Assembly: GCF_900177625.1 (NCBI RefSeq)
Contig: NZ_FXAU01000002.1
Location: 626,672 to 690,671 of the forward strand
Direction: 5' to 3'
Source of the DNA: Sphingobacterium psychroaquaticum
Lineage (GTDB): Bacteria > Bacteroidota > Bacteroidia > Sphingobacteriales > Sphingobacteriaceae
Length of the DNA: 64,000 nt
Shown here: piece after piece, positions 29,821 to 39,007 of the stretch
Position numbering within the stretch: position 1 is the stretch's first letter
Layout: every line of letters begins with the position of its first letter
Notes under the pieces: generated by a model
Told to the model about the DNA's origin: nothing
The model's database searches: none
Seen by the model: only the letters and a program-made list of their open reading frames with translations
Made by a program: the position numbers and the translations under genes

Positions 29821-30405
29821 ATGAAGAAATTTGAAAAACTAAGCTCATCGGTCGTACCACTACCGATTGAAAATATTGATACCGATCAGATTATTCCTGC
29901 GCGCTTCCTTAAGGCTACAACCCGCGACGGCTTTGGCGACAATCTATTCCGTGACTGGCGCTTCGATAGCGACAACCAGCCTAAGGCAGATTTTGTGATG
30001 AACGATAATACCTACAGTGGGAAGATTCTTGTTGCGGGTAAAAACTTCGGCTGTGGATCATCCCGCGAACATGCGGCATGGGCCATCCAGGATTATGGCT
30101 TTGATGTAGTAATCAGCTCCTTCTTTGCGGATATCTTCAAAGGTAACGCATTAAACAATGGCGTTCTTCCGATTCAGGTACCAGAAAGCTTTTTGGAGAA
30201 AATTTTTGCGGCTGTTTTTGCAGATGCAAATACGACCCTTTCTGTTGACCTAGAAGCGCAAACGGTAACCATTGATGCGACAGGTGACAGTTTTGAATTT
30301 GAGATCAATCCCTACAAAAAATCATGTCTAATTAACGGTTACGATGATATCGATTTCATCTTAAGCCAAAAGACATTAATTGAAGAATTCGAACAAAATA
30401 GATAA
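29821..30405 (+). CDS. leuD: 3-isopropylmalate dehydratase, small subunit
   Basis: The 194-residue swivelling subunit has [13 protein letters not shown] near its N-terminus and [17 protein letters not shown] in the middle, both characteristic of LeuD. Its stop overlaps the ATG of the next gene by one base (TAATG), so the ABC ATPase is translationally coupled to it. Confidence 0.96.
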   Translation: MKKFEKLSSSVVPLPIENIDTDQIIPARFLKATTRDGFGDNLFRDWRFDSDNQPKADFVMNDNTYSGKILVAGKNFGCGSSREHAAWAIQDYGFDVVISSFFADIFKGNALNNGVLPIQVPESFLEKIFAAVFADANTTLSVDLEAQTVTIDATGDSFEFEINPYKKSCLINGYDDIDFILSQKTLIEEFEQNR

Positions 30406-31877
30406 TGACAAATCCCGTCGTCCATATCGCCAATCTAACGCTACAATATGCTGGTCAAAGCATACTGTCGGCTTTAGATTGGCGTGTGCAACGGGGTGAA
30501 CATTGGGTTATTGGAGGAAAAAGTGGCTCCGGCAAATCCTCCTTAGCCAAAGCTATTCTTGGCCAAGAGAAATATACGGGCAATATCCAGCTTTCCTTTG
30601 ATCCAAACAGCACCTTACCTCCTCTTGCACACTACGTATCAAGTTGGTATCGCTTTACCAACCTCGAAGGAGATCGAAATTTTTACTATCAACAGCGGTA
30701 CAACAAACATCAAGGTAACGACACGCTAACTGTATACGCTGATCTTATGCATTTTGGTCAGAAGCGCGGTTTACAGATGCAAGATGCGGAGCCTATCCTA
30801 GAAGCACTAGGTTTCGAGAACTGCCGCAATACTCAACTGATAGAACTTTCTAGCGGTGAGCATAAAAAACTACAGTTGGTACAGGCCCTATGGCTAAAAC
30901 CACAACTTCTTATTATCGATGAGCCCTATACGGGACTCGACAAAAATTCGAGGGCACAACTAAATGCAATCTTAACACAAATTGCCAACCAAGGAACGAC
31001 CCTAATACTTATCACCAACGACAACAACATTCCATCTATTATGAACCGCTTTGCGGAAATTATAGACGGCGCTGTTCGGGAGGTCGATAGTACGGCAGAT
31101 TTCACAAAAGATCAGGTACGTGTACAAAAAACGCTCCCTTACTTTTTACAACAGGCGCCAACGGTTGATGCAGACACCATGCTGGAGCTTAAAGACGTCA
31201 TCGTACGCTATGGCGAAAAAGTGGTTCTCAACAAAGTAAGTTGGACCGTAAAAAAAGGAGAAAAATGGCTACTTCAAGGACACAACGGCTCTGGGAAGTC
31301 TACCTTATTAAGTTTGTTGAATGGCGATCACCCACAAGCCTATGCCAGTGATATTTGGCTATTTGGAAATAAACGAGGATCTGGAGAGAGTATTTGGGAA
31401 ATCAAAGAAAAAATAGGCATTATTTCGCCTGAATTACACTGGTATTTTGACACCAACGCTACTGTATGGCACGCCGTTGCGTCAGGCTTTTATGATAGTA
31501 TCGGTTGGTTTCTAGACGTTAAATACGAGGAAAAGAAACAACTCGAGCAATTGTTAGATTTCTTCGATTTATTACCCGATAAAAACAAGCTTTTACACAC
31601 GCTTCCCCTAGGTAAGCAACGTCTAGCTTTATTAGCGCGGACCATTATCAAGAATCCACAATTATTGATTCTTGACGAGCCTTGTCAAGGATTAGATGCT
31701 GCACAAACAGCGCATTTCAATGCCGTTGTGGACGATTTAAGCGCACATGGCAAGACATTAATTTATGTCGGTCATTATGAAACACAATTGCCTAACTCCC
31801 TAAGTCATCGACTTGTATTAGAAAAAGGGGAAGTCATATTGTCAGAATCATTATTAGAAAGTATAGCATATAATTAA
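30405..31877 (+). CDS. Tandem ABC ATPase (ModF/PhrA-like) inside the leu operon
   Basis: The 490-residue soluble protein has two ABC domains. The first has Walker A GGKSGSGKSS (about 37-46), signature LSSGEHKK and Walker B LLIIDEPYTGLD. The second has GHNGSGKSTLLSL, a degenerate signature LPLGKQR in place of LSGGQ, and LLILDEPCQGLD. There are no membrane segments and no ABC-F linker was recognised. E. coli ModF is the closest architecture I recall, but no molybdate genes are near. It overlaps leuD by one base and ends 2 bp before leuB, so it is co-translated with the leucine pathway. Function unknown. Confidence 0.9.
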   Translation: MTNPVVHIANLTLQYAGQSILSALDWRVQRGEHWVIGGKSGSGKSSLAKAILGQEKYTGNIQLSFDPNSTLPPLAHYVSSWYRFTNLEGDRNFYYQQRYNKHQGNDTLTVYADLMHFGQKRGLQMQDAEPILEALGFENCRNTQLIELSSGEHKKLQLVQALWLKPQLLIIDEPYTGLDKNSRAQLNAILTQIANQGTTLILITNDNNIPSIMNRFAEIIDGAVREVDSTADFTKDQVRVQKTLPYFLQQAPTVDADTMLELKDVIVRYGEKVVLNKVSWTVKKGEKWLLQGHNGSGKSTLLSLLNGDHPQAYASDIWLFGNKRGSGESIWEIKEKIGIISPELHWYFDTNATVWHAVASGFYDSIGWFLDVKYEEKKQLEQLLDFFDLLPDKNKLLHTLPLGKQRLALLARTIIKNPQLLILDEPCQGLDAAQTAHFNAVVDDLSAHGKTLIYVGHYETQLPNSLSHRLVLEKGEVILSESLLESIAYN

Positions 31878-31879
31878 CA

Positions 31880-32953
31880 ATGAAAAAAAATATTTTAATA
31901 ATCCCCGGAGATGGAATTGGACAAGAGGTTACGACATGGGGAAAACAAGTTCTAGAAGCCATTGCACAAAAATATGGACACTCCTTTGCTTTTGATGACG
32001 CTATTATGGGTCATACGGCAATCGAAGCAACCGGCAATCCACTTCCAGATGAAACACTAGAGAAAGCAAGAAATTCTGATGCCATCCTTTTCGGAGCCAT
32101 CGGTCATGCTAAATATGATAATGACCCTTCCGCGAAGGTACGCCCTGAACAAGGTTTATTAAAAATACGTAAAGAACTAGGTCTTTATGCCAACCTACGT
32201 CCGATTCTATTGTTCGACGAGCTGCTAGACGCATCGAGCTTAAAACCAGAAGTGTTACGTGGAACGGACATTCTTTTCTTCCGTGAGTTAACAGGCGATG
32301 TGTACTTTGGCGAAAAGAACCGCAACGAAGATAATACCTTTGCCTCTGACCTAATGAATTACCATCGTTACGAGGTAGAGCGTATTACACGTAAAGCTTT
32401 TGAAGCCGCACAAACAAGAAGTAAGAAACTATGTTCCGTAGATAAAGCCAACGTATTGGAAACATCTCGTCTATGGCGTGAAGTGGTACAAGAAATTGCA
32501 CCGGAATACCCAGATGTAGAAACAGAACACATGTTTATCGACAATGCAGCAATGCAATTGGTGAAAAACCCGAAAAAATTTGACGTGGTCCTAACGGCTA
32601 ATCTATTTGGAGATATCCTTACAGATGAAGCTTCGCAGATTGCAGGATCTATGGGCATGTTGGCTTCGGCTTCCGTAGGTGATGGTACCGGATTTTTCGA
32701 GCCAATTCATGGATCCGCACATGATATTGCTGGACAAAATAAAGCAAATCCACTTGCCTCGATCCTTTCCGCAGCATTAATGCTAGATATCTCTTTTGGT
32801 CTCCAAGAAGAAGCCAAAGCCGTAACAAATGCAGTCGCTGAGACATTGAAAGCAGGATGGAGAACAGGCGATATCGCCAATGCGGAAACACCAGCTGATA
32901 AAATCTTAGGCACCAAAGAAATGGGTGAGAAAGTTTTAGAATTTATCAGATAG
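31880..32953 (+). CDS. leuB: 3-isopropylmalate dehydrogenase
   Basis: The 357-residue protein has the isocitrate/isopropylmalate dehydrogenase fold: IIPGDGIGQEV at the N-terminus, LRPILLF, RELTGDVYFG, the metal site DNAAMQLV and NLFGDILTDEASQIAGSMGML. It oxidises and decarboxylates 3-isopropylmalate using NAD. It follows the ABC ATPase with a 2-bp gap. An 81-bp spacer containing an 11-bp hairpin leads to leuA. Confidence 0.97.
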   Translation: MKKNILIIPGDGIGQEVTTWGKQVLEAIAQKYGHSFAFDDAIMGHTAIEATGNPLPDETLEKARNSDAILFGAIGHAKYDNDPSAKVRPEQGLLKIRKELGLYANLRPILLFDELLDASSLKPEVLRGTDILFFRELTGDVYFGEKNRNEDNTFASDLMNYHRYEVERITRKAFEAAQTRSKKLCSVDKANVLETSRLWREVVQEIAPEYPDVETEHMFIDNAAMQLVKNPKKFDVVLTANLFGDILTDEASQIAGSMGMLASASVGDGTGFFEPIHGSAHDIAGQNKANPLASILSAALMLDISFGLQEEAKAVTNAVAETLKAGWRTGDIANAETPADKILGTKEMGEKVLEFIR

Positions 32954-32984
32954 TAATTAACGAAGTATAAAATATAATAGGTCA

Positions 32985-33013
32985 AGAAGGGATAATAATA
33001 TCTTATCTCTTCT
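32985..33013 (+). promoter_or_regulatory. Hairpin between leuB and leuA
   Basis: AGAAGGGATAA (32985-32995) pairs with TTATCTCTTCT (33003-33013) over 11 positions, one a G-T wobble, with a 7-nt loop. No T-run follows, so as with the ilvC-leuC hairpin it may be a processing or stability element. Confidence 0.5.
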
Positions 33014-33034
33014 AAACTTTAAAATCTGAAGATT

Positions 33035-34192
33035 ATGTTACACGATCCAAATCATTTATACATTTTTGACACCACTCTACGTGATGGTGAACAGGTTCCT
33101 GGTTGTCAGTTAACAACATCAGAAAAAATAGAAATTGCCAAAGACTTGGAAAGCCTGGGAGTCGACATTATCGAAGCCGGCTTCCCTGTATCGAGTCCAG
33201 GCGATTTTCAATCCGTAGTCGAATTATCTAAAGCAGTAGATGATGTCATCATCTGTGCCCTAACTCGCGCCAACAAAAACGATATTGACGTCGCTGCTGA
33301 AGCTTTGAAATATGCAAAGAGACCACGTATCCACACCGGTATTGGTGCTTCCGATATGCACATCAAATATAAATTCAACTCCACCCGAGAAGATATTTTA
33401 GCCCGTGCTGTAGAAGCTGTCAAACATGCTAAATCTTATGTAGAGGACGTGGAATTCTATGCAGAAGATGCAGGTCGCGCAGACTTAGCTTTCTTAGCCC
33501 AAATGGTCGAGAGCGTTATTGCTGCAGGCGCAACCGTAGTGAACATCCCGGATACAAATGGATATTGTTTACCTGATCAATATGGCGCAAAAATTAAGTA
33601 CCTTACTGAACATGTAAAAAATATCGATCAGGCAATTATTTCAGCACACTGTCACAATGACCTCGGTTTAGCAACAGCCAATTCCATTGCTGCTGTTCAG
33701 AATGGGGCGCGTCAGGTTGAATGTACCATTAACGGTATCGGTGAACGCGCAGGAAATACTTCCCTAGAAGAAGTAGCGATGATCTTGCAAGTGCACAAAC
33801 AAGCCTTCGGAGGCTTGTCTTCCAATATTGACAGCAAAATGTTCACTTATATTTCTCGCAAAGTAAGTGAAATGATGCGTATGCCGGTGCAGCCCAATAA
33901 AGCTATTGTTGGTAAGAATGCATTTGCGCACAGCTCAGGAATTCACCAAGATGGTTTCTTAAAACACCGCGAAAACTACGAAATCATTCGTCCCGAAGAT
34001 GTTGGCTTAGATGAAGCGGGCATTATCTTAACGGCGCGCTCAGGTAGACATGCCTTGAAACACCACTTAGAGCGTTTGGGATATGAACTAGATAAAGATC
34101 AATTGGCGGTAACATACGAACGCTTCTTGGTAGTCGCAGACGCGAAAAAGGATCTTTGTGATGAGGATCTTAAAGCGTTGATGCAGTCGTAA
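33035..34192 (+). CDS. leuA: 2-isopropylmalate synthase, short form
   Basis: The 385-residue DRE-TIM enzyme condenses acetyl-CoA with 2-ketoisovalerate. Signature blocks are [28 protein letters not shown] and [15 protein letters not shown]. The usual C-terminal allosteric domain that senses leucine (giving about 510 residues) is missing, so direct feedback by leucine is not expected. Homocitrate or citramalate synthase are alternatives by fold, but the leuBCD context decides for leuA. Confidence 0.93.
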   Translation: MLHDPNHLYIFDTTLRDGEQVPGCQLTTSEKIEIAKDLESLGVDIIEAGFPVSSPGDFQSVVELSKAVDDVIICALTRANKNDIDVAAEALKYAKRPRIHTGIGASDMHIKYKFNSTREDILARAVEAVKHAKSYVEDVEFYAEDAGRADLAFLAQMVESVIAAGATVVNIPDTNGYCLPDQYGAKIKYLTEHVKNIDQAIISAHCHNDLGLATANSIAAVQNGARQVECTINGIGERAGNTSLEEVAMILQVHKQAFGGLSSNIDSKMFTYISRKVSEMMRMPVQPNKAIVGKNAFAHSSGIHQDGFLKHRENYEIIRPEDVGLDEAGIILTARSGRHALKHHLERLGYELDKDQLAVTYERFLVVADAKKDLCDEDLKALMQS

Positions 34193-34210
34193 GACAAATT
34201 TTATTTTTAA

Positions 34211-35458
34211 ATGGATTTATCAACATTAAACATAAACTCCGACCAAGCTGCGTTACGGATAAAGGATATTGTAAACCGAACACCGTTACAATATAATATA
34301 CACTTATCTGAAACCTACGGTGCGGAGATCTATCTAAAACGTGAAGACTTACAGGTTGTACGTTCCTACAAGTTGCGTGGAGCCTATAATAAAATCGTTA
34401 GTCTGACAGCAGAAGAGCGTGGTCGTGGTGTAACCTGTGCTAGCGCCGGTAACCACGCCCAAGGCGTTGCTTTATCCTGTAAGAAACTAGGAATTAAAGG
34501 TGTCATTTTTATGCCAGGTCCGACGCCAAGACAGAAAATTACCCAAACAGAGATGTGGGGTAATGGTTGTATTGAGATTGTCCTGACAGGCGATACGTTT
34601 GACGATTGTCAAAAAGCAGCATTAGAATATACTGCAGAACATAATATGACCTTTATCCCTCCTTTTGATGATGAACGTATCATCGAAGGTCAGGGAACTG
34701 TAGCTGTAGAAATTTTAGAAGATTTACCCGATTTGGATGCGATTTTCATTCCTATTGGCGGCGGCGGCTTGTCTTCTGGCGTAAGCTACCATTTAAAGAA
34801 GCATGCACCGCAAGTCAAGCTTTATGGTGTTGAACCCGAGGGAGCTCCTTCCATGTTGGCCGCTTTAAAGAATAATGGTCCCATCGAACTGGAACATATC
34901 AACAAGTTTGTAGACGGAGCCGCGGTTAAGAAAATCGGCGCGCTCAATTATACAATCAGCAGTCAGCTACTGGACTCCGTAAAACCGATTCCGGAAGGCA
35001 AGATATGTACCACGATCTTACAACTTTACAACAAGGATGCAATTGTCGTGGAGCCTGCTGGAGCACTTTCAATCGCAGCATTGGAGTTTCATAAGGAAGA
35101 AATCAAAGGGAAGAAAGTTGTTTGTGTTGTTTCCGGAGGAAACAACGATATCGATCGGATGAGTGAGATCAAAGAGATGTCTTTACTCTACGAAGGATTC
35201 AAACATTACTTTATTGTTCGTTTCCCACAACGTCCAGGCGCTCTTCGTCTTTTAGTAACGGAAGTTCTCGGAGCCAAAGATGATATTACACGTTTTGAAT
35301 ACATCAAAAAAACGGAACGTGAACGTGGACCGGCTTTAATTGGTATCGAACTCAATGATCCAAAAGATTATACATCGCTTATAGAGCGGTTTAAAGCCTA
35401 TAAGTTTGACTTTATTGAAGTCAATAAAGACCAAACACTATTTGAGTATTTAGTGTAA
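34211..35458 (+). CDS. ilvA: Threonine dehydratase (biosynthetic)
   Basis: The 415-residue PLP enzyme makes 2-ketobutyrate from threonine, the entry to isoleucine. The PLP Lys is in VVRSYKLRGAYN, the glycine loop is IGGGGLSSGV, and the C-terminal 90 residues form one ACT-like regulatory domain (FIVRFPQRPGALRLLV). Only one such domain is present, unlike the two-domain E. coli IlvA. It is the last gene of the supercluster and ends in a terminator. Confidence 0.95.
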   Translation: MDLSTLNINSDQAALRIKDIVNRTPLQYNIHLSETYGAEIYLKREDLQVVRSYKLRGAYNKIVSLTAEERGRGVTCASAGNHAQGVALSCKKLGIKGVIFMPGPTPRQKITQTEMWGNGCIEIVLTGDTFDDCQKAALEYTAEHNMTFIPPFDDERIIEGQGTVAVEILEDLPDLDAIFIPIGGGGLSSGVSYHLKKHAPQVKLYGVEPEGAPSMLAALKNNGPIELEHINKFVDGAAVKKIGALNYTISSQLLDSVKPIPEGKICTTILQLYNKDAIVVEPAGALSIAALEFHKEEIKGKKVVCVVSGGNNDIDRMSEIKEMSLLYEGFKHYFIVRFPQRPGALRLLVTEVLGAKDDITRFEYIKKTERERGPALIGIELNDPKDYTSLIERFKAYKFDFIEVNKDQTLFEYLV

Positions 35459-35462
35459 GCTT

Positions 35463-35500
35463 AAAAAAGCCGGATCCTTGCGGAATCCGGCTTTTTTTTT
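35463..35500. terminator. Bidirectional terminator between ilvA and the S9 peptidase
   Basis: GCCGGAT and ATCCGGC form the stem core with CC/GG pairs inside the loop. T-runs lie on both sides (nine or more T on the plus strand, six on the minus strand), so it can stop both convergent transcripts. Confidence 0.87.
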
Positions 35501-37901
35501 ATTTTTTCTTGAGGTATTTTTCTAAGAACTGATCCTGCTCCCATAACGTATGTAGGATATTCTCCTTCGAAGCGTAACCGTGCGATTCAAATGGCAACAA
35601 CACCATTCGCACTGGCGCCCCGAGATTTTTTAATGCCTGAAAATAACGCTCCGTCTGTAGCGTAAAAGTACCCGGGTTATTATCGGCGGCACCATGAATC
35701 AATAACATCGGCGTCTTCATCTTATCTGCATTCATAAAAGGAGACATCGTGTTATAAACCTCCGGTACATCCCAATAATTACGCTGTTCACTTTGGAAAC
35801 CAAACGGCGTCAGCGTCCGGTTATAAGCACCCGATCGCGCAATACCTACCGCGAATAACTTCGAGTGTGTCAACAAATTTGCCGTCATAAAAGCACCATA
35901 AGAGTGACCACCAACCCCAACACGTGTGCGATCGATGTACCCCAACTTATCTACCGCATCAATTGCCGCTTCCCCATTTGCAACAAGTTGCTCAATAAAG
36001 GTATCATTCGGCTCTGCCGTGCCTGCACCAATTATCGGGAAAGCAGCATTATCCAATACTGCATACCCTTTCATCACCCAATAGATAAAAGAGCCGTACG
36101 ATGGAAATGTATATTCATTCGGATTTGCGGTGCTCTGTCCAGCTGTGCTCTGATCTTTAAACTCACGCGGATACGCCCAGATCAACAACGGAAGCTTCTC
36201 TTTCTTTGTCTTATCGTAACCCGCCGGTAAGTATAACGTACCAGAAAGACTCACACCGTCCTTACGTTTATAATGAATCACCTCCTTACTAACAGCTTCC
36301 AATCCTTTAAAAGGATTTTCCACATTTGTTACCGCCGTTTGTTTACCCGATTTAATATTCTTCGTAAAATAGTTCGGGTATTCTGTTGCCGACTGCAAAG
36401 AGACCAAGATATCACCTTTCTTAATATCTAAGATAGAGTTGATAACCTCCTTTTTATCCCTCGCCGTCGCTGTATAAACACGTTTTTTAGTTAACGTCTT
36501 CATATCCAATTCATCGATAAACGGAAACTGTCCATCTTTTGTAAAGCCCTCTCCTATCCAATACGTCTTTCCATTCTGCACCGACATCACGTTACTTCCA
36601 AACGCGTTACGTTCCGTATACACCTTACCAGGATCACTATACACATCCTGTGAGTTACGATCAGCAATCAACTTACTTACTTTCGTCGTCGGATTCAATA
36701 AAAATGTCTTCACATTTCGCGTATCATACCAATTCGAGTAAACCAACGTATTATTTTGGTCCCCCCAAGACACACCACCAAAACGATCTGCAATTTTCAT
36801 CAACGATTCTGGTTCCCCGGTAAAAGGTGCATCCCAAGACAAAAGTTCATCACGTAGATCCACTTTTTTTGTCGCATCCCCCTCATCGAGCGCCTGCACA
36901 AAGGCTAAAGAAGCGGGTTTATCGGTGCGCCAATGTAAACTTCTCTTTCCTTTACGCACCGAAGAAAAACCTTTCGGCATGATCTCGATCAATGGCACTT
37001 CATTCACCACTTTAATCCGACTCCCCTTCAGGTCATACACCACCGACTCTTGCGGAAAACTATTCAATGGAACGACATACGAAAACGGTCGTTTGATTAT
37101 ACTTGTTAATAGATAGTTGCCATCTGGCGAGAAGGAAAGCTGGCTATAGATAGCGGATCCAAGGAATTTACTTTGGTTGCCGTTTAGATCTGTTATAAAG
37201 ACCTCCGCTTGTGTCAATGTCTCAAAATTAGCCTCATCTTGTGGATTTTTCAACAAATCCTGATAGGTCCGTAATTGCGATACTTGACCATCACTGGTCG
37301 ATACAATCGGCCCTTTAGGTAAATCCTTACTACTATCAATCAACTTATTGCGATTTGCTGGCAATTTGCTTAAAAGCAACTTTTGTCCATCCTTAAACCA
37401 GGTATAAGGAAGCTCCATATTGGCATTGAGGTCGTCTTTCGTAATCTTTGTTGCCGCCGCCGCAGCTAAATCCACGAGCCACAACTCTACTCCGTTAGTA
37501 GTCGTATTGGTGAATGCTAATTTCTTGCCGTCCGGTGAGAAGCTAACATTTGCTATCTTAGGATTTGTAGGCAATCCTGTTATCTGACGATCCACTTTTT
37601 CTCCAAACCGCTTTACTTTTATATTATCCAAGTATACCGTTGTACTTGAAATATTAGTAACCGGGTTTATACGTAGTCCGGCTAACTTCACCTCCGATTG
37701 ATTTAACTCATCTAAACTCTTATACGTCGGTCTATAGGTCGAAACTACCCACTGTTTATCCTGGCTCATCATAATTGCAGGCGGCCTTTGAAAATCGGCC
37801 AACTGTAAAATCTCTTGGGAAGGCTTTTGGAAAGTCACATTCTCTTGCGCCTGTGCAAAACCAAAGAGTGCAAAAAATAAAATACTAAACTTAAATTTCA
37901 T
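35499..37901 (-). CDS. Exported S9 peptidase, glutamyl endopeptidase type
   Basis: The 800-residue protein has a Sec signal peptide (residues 1-18, ending FAQAQ), a beta-propeller-like N-terminal half, and an alpha/beta hydrolase half. The nucleophile Ser is in GVGGHSYGAFMTANLL, the acid in HGAADNNPGT and the His in ESHGY. IARSGAYNRTLTPFGFQ and the whole C-terminal region resemble the plant chloroplast glutamyl endopeptidase (S9D) as I recall it, which cuts after Glu. It faces the ilv-leu cluster convergently and is transcribed alone, probably from the promoter-like sequence at 38034-38061. Confidence 0.92.
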   Translation of the reverse strand: MKFKFSILFFALFGFAQAQENVTFQKPSQEILQLADFQRPPAIMMSQDKQWVVSTYRPTYKSLDELNQSEVKLAGLRINPVTNISSTTVYLDNIKVKRFGEKVDRQITGLPTNPKIANVSFSPDGKKLAFTNTTTNGVELWLVDLAAAAATKITKDDLNANMELPYTWFKDGQKLLLSKLPANRNKLIDSSKDLPKGPIVSTSDGQVSQLRTYQDLLKNPQDEANFETLTQAEVFITDLNGNQSKFLGSAIYSQLSFSPDGNYLLTSIIKRPFSYVVPLNSFPQESVVYDLKGSRIKVVNEVPLIEIMPKGFSSVRKGKRSLHWRTDKPASLAFVQALDEGDATKKVDLRDELLSWDAPFTGEPESLMKIADRFGGVSWGDQNNTLVYSNWYDTRNVKTFLLNPTTKVSKLIADRNSQDVYSDPGKVYTERNAFGSNVMSVQNGKTYWIGEGFTKDGQFPFIDELDMKTLTKKRVYTATARDKKEVINSILDIKKGDILVSLQSATEYPNYFTKNIKSGKQTAVTNVENPFKGLEAVSKEVIHYKRKDGVSLSGTLYLPAGYDKTKKEKLPLLIWAYPREFKDQSTAGQSTANPNEYTFPSYGSFIYWVMKGYAVLDNAAFPIIGAGTAEPNDTFIEQLVANGEAAIDAVDKLGYIDRTRVGVGGHSYGAFMTANLLTHSKLFAVGIARSGAYNRTLTPFGFQSEQRNYWDVPEVYNTMSPFMNADKMKTPMLLIHGAADNNPGTFTLQTERYFQALKNLGAPVRMVLLPFESHGYASKENILHTLWEQDQFLEKYLKKK

Positions 37902-38337
37902 GTTTATGTCTTTGTTATTTCATAAATGTTAGATTATTGCTAAATTAATGGTTCTATAGCACATCCCTGCACGTATAACCAAATTGTTATAAGCGGTCAA
38001 TATGCTCGCATCCAGAAGCTAGCAAAAAACAGTCAAAATTAGGTCAGTTTTCAACAACAAACCAACGCTTGAAAAGTTTAAAAATTTTGTGTATATTCTA
38101 GGCAAAAGTTGCCATTTCAAAGTTTTCAACACCCATATTGCCCACTGTATAACAGCTAATTACAACAAAAAACAACCTAGGAAGGGCATTTATTTCTGAA
38201 AGTGAACACGGGTGTGGAAAAGTATCGTTAGAGTACCGGATTAAAATAATGGATATTTGTTTTGCTTGAGATTCGGACCTTCTCAAGACTCGTGTTTTAT
38301 CTTTCTATTTCGAGATAGAATTAAACTTAACAACAAC
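37902..38337. promoter_or_regulatory. 436-bp divergent region between the S9 peptidase and the nrd operon
   Basis: No gene was recognised in this interval. For the peptidase, TAATTTTG on the minus strand (38041-38034) matches TAnnTTTG and a TTTG lies further upstream (38061-38058), with a shorter than usual 16-bp spacer. For the nrd operon, an 18-bp near-perfect palindrome, TTCTATTTCGAGATAGAA at 38303-38320, lies 17 bp before the first start codon and may be an operator. No clear NrdR box or cobalamin riboswitch was seen. Confidence 0.45.
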
Positions 38338-38571
38338 ATGGCAAGAATCATTAAATTTGAAAAAAACGACTGTGCTCCATGCGCACAAGTATCGGCTTAT
38401 TTGGATAACAAGGGCATCTCTTACGAGACGATAAATCCTTTTGATCAACCTGACCTGGCGGCTAAGTTTAAAATACGAACGGTGCCTACGGTACTTGTCC
38501 TAGATAATGAAGAAGTACAACAGCGCATTATCGGTTTTAAACCAGAAGAGTTAGCAACAATAGCACTGTAA
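38338..38571 (+). CDS. Small thioredoxin/NrdH-type redoxin
   Basis: The start at 38338 (MARIIKF) is chosen over an upstream in-frame start because it gives a normal redoxin N-terminus. The 77-residue protein has a C12-A-P-C15 redox motif and a cis-proline segment (RTVPTVLVL). It is first in an operon with nrdI, nrdE and nrdF, where such redoxins re-reduce the reductase after each turnover. NrdH or a mini-thioredoxin are both possible names. Confidence 0.85.
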   Translation: MARIIKFEKNDCAPCAQVSAYLDNKGISYETINPFDQPDLAAKFKIRTVPTVLVLDNEEVQQRIIGFKPEELATIAL

Positions 38572-38599
38572 TCATGTTCACCCCTAAAATACAAGCAAC

Positions 38600-39007
38600 A
38601 TGGTTCATCTATATTATGACTCCAGAACAGGTAATGTTCAACGCTTTATAAATAAGGTTGTCCAAATTACAGGTTGGCAGGCACATCAGATCGCAGACGA
38701 TATCGATGTGCCAGAGGCAGGCCACCTGGTAACCTATACCACCAAGATAGGTTCCATGCCCGACAAAACAGTAGCATTTATGAATGCTTACGCTGAGAAA
38801 ATTTTCTCCGTAACATCAAGTGGAAACAGAAACTGGGGCCGAAACTTTGGTCTCGCCGCAGATAAAGTATCCGAAAATTATGATGTCCCTTTAGCCATGA
38901 AATTTGAACTTTCAGGCACTATGGAAGACATCAATCAGTTTATCGACATAATAAAAAACCAATACAATGATAGCAAACGAGGTAGCAAAAAACTGGATAT
39001 TGCTTAA
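38600..39007 (+). CDS. nrdI: Flavodoxin-like NrdI
   Basis: The 135-residue protein begins VHLYYDSRTGNVQRFINKV, the FMN phosphate-binding loop of NrdI, and contains VTSSGNRNWG, the loop typical of this family. NrdI supplies the oxidant that builds the manganese-tyrosyl radical cofactor of NrdF. It overlaps the start of nrdE by 41 bp. Confidence 0.92.
   Translation: MVHLYYDSRTGNVQRFINKVVQITGWQAHQIADDIDVPEAGHLVTYTTKIGSMPDKTVAFMNAYAEKIFSVTSSGNRNWGRNFGLAADKVSENYDVPLAMKFELSGTMEDINQFIDIIKNQYNDSKRGSKKLDIA

Noticed and set aside
38098..38286. A short minus-strand frame in the nrd upstream region
   Set aside because: No ribosome binding site, no domain and atypical composition; treated as non-coding.
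38141..38337. A cobalamin riboswitch or NrdR box before the nrd operon
   Set aside because: No conserved cobalamin riboswitch motif and no match to the NrdR consensus were found; class Ib enzymes also do not use cobalamin.
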